A stretch of 64,000 nucleotides of DNA from NCBI GenBank assembly GCA_013399895.1, contig VXBA01001571.1, positions 1,598,695 through 1,662,694 on the forward strand, in the 5' to 3' direction. Below are positions 63,775 through 64,000 of this stretch, one piece after another. This DNA is from Serilophus lunatus (taxonomy: Eukaryota > Chordata > Aves > Passeriformes > Eurylaimidae). The notes beneath the pieces are model-generated. The model worked only from the letters and a program-made list of their open reading frames with translations, was not told the origin of the DNA and did no database searches. The translations under genes were made by a program, and so were the position numbers. Numbering within the stretch: position 1 is the stretch's first letter; each line of letters begins with the position of its first letter.

Positions 63775-64000
63775 CTAAGGGAATGGAACGAAAGAACAGG
63801 TTAAATGGGAAATGATTTGGAGTTTTAACTTCAGAAATACTCATGCAGAATCCAGAGTGAATTTTGTGTGAACTCCTCATTCAAAATAAGAAGGGAATCC
63901 AAGCGTCTCAATGCATGTACTGAATTGATGCAGGTCTTCATACTTTAAAAAAAGTAACACACAGAATGATACACTAAATAGGAATTACAAAATAACCTTC
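63775..64000 (-). other. MDN1 first intron, partial
   Basis: Only the 3' end of the intron following the initiator exon is present; nothing recognised. Confidence 0.8.

Noticed and set aside
1..64000. A novel multigene system, CRISPR array or transferred gene cluster
   Set aside because: The reading frame of a single vertebrate gene, MDN1, accounts for all convincing coding sequence; remaining sequence is introns with ordinary avian repeats.

Overview
The window is vertebrate, most likely bird, and probably passerine, nuclear DNA. It is an AT-rich, intron-dense stretch filled by one long gene on the minus strand. The bird assignment rests on CR1 LINE fragments, two classes of avian-type ERV LTR, and a tRNA-Ile-headed SINE with a CR1-like tail that resembles the songbird element TguSINE1. 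There are no bacterial operons, CRISPR arrays or phage features.

The gene is MDN1 (midasin, yeast Rea1), the giant dynein-related AAA ATPase that remodels pre-60S ribosomal particles. I could place 74 consecutive coding exons, from 63774 (nearest the 5' end) down to 1 (still inside the gene). They total about 12.15 kb of coding sequence, about 4,050 residues, against about 5,600 in human midasin from memory. The reading phase carries correctly across all 73 exon junctions with no stop or frameshift, so the gene looks intact. The initiator exon lies beyond the right edge, and the end of the linker, the acidic D/E-rich region and the C-terminal MIDAS domain lie beyond the left edge.

Layout, right to left (5' to 3' of the gene): 63.8-60.9 kb N-terminal domain; 59.0-50.8 kb AAA1; 49.9-41.6 kb AAA2; 40.9-37.1 kb AAA3; 37.0-32.0 kb AAA4; 30.7-26.9 kb AAA5; 26.8-22.0 kb AAA6; 21.0 kb to the left edge, the long helical linker. 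Five AAA modules have a Walker A motif plus an acidic Walker B. AAA6 keeps Walker A but has Asn in place of the Walker B glutamate.

Introns hold the mobile elements: two plus-strand ERVL-like solo LTRs with perfect 5-bp target duplications (5546-6377 and 48772-49713, each interrupted by an assembly gap), an ERVK-like LTR (55431-56003, minus), a 5'-truncated LTR of the same class (38815-39111, plus), the SINE (39189-39326, minus), a CR1 3' fragment (8529-9020, minus) and a short CR1-like tail (23925-23985). Neither gap interrupts coding sequence. I found no second protein gene, no convincing RNA gene and no undescribed system. The points most worth checking are a GC-AG intron, a 22-bp palindromic repeat flanking one exon, a microsatellite serving as a splice-site pyrimidine tract, and the LTR gaps.
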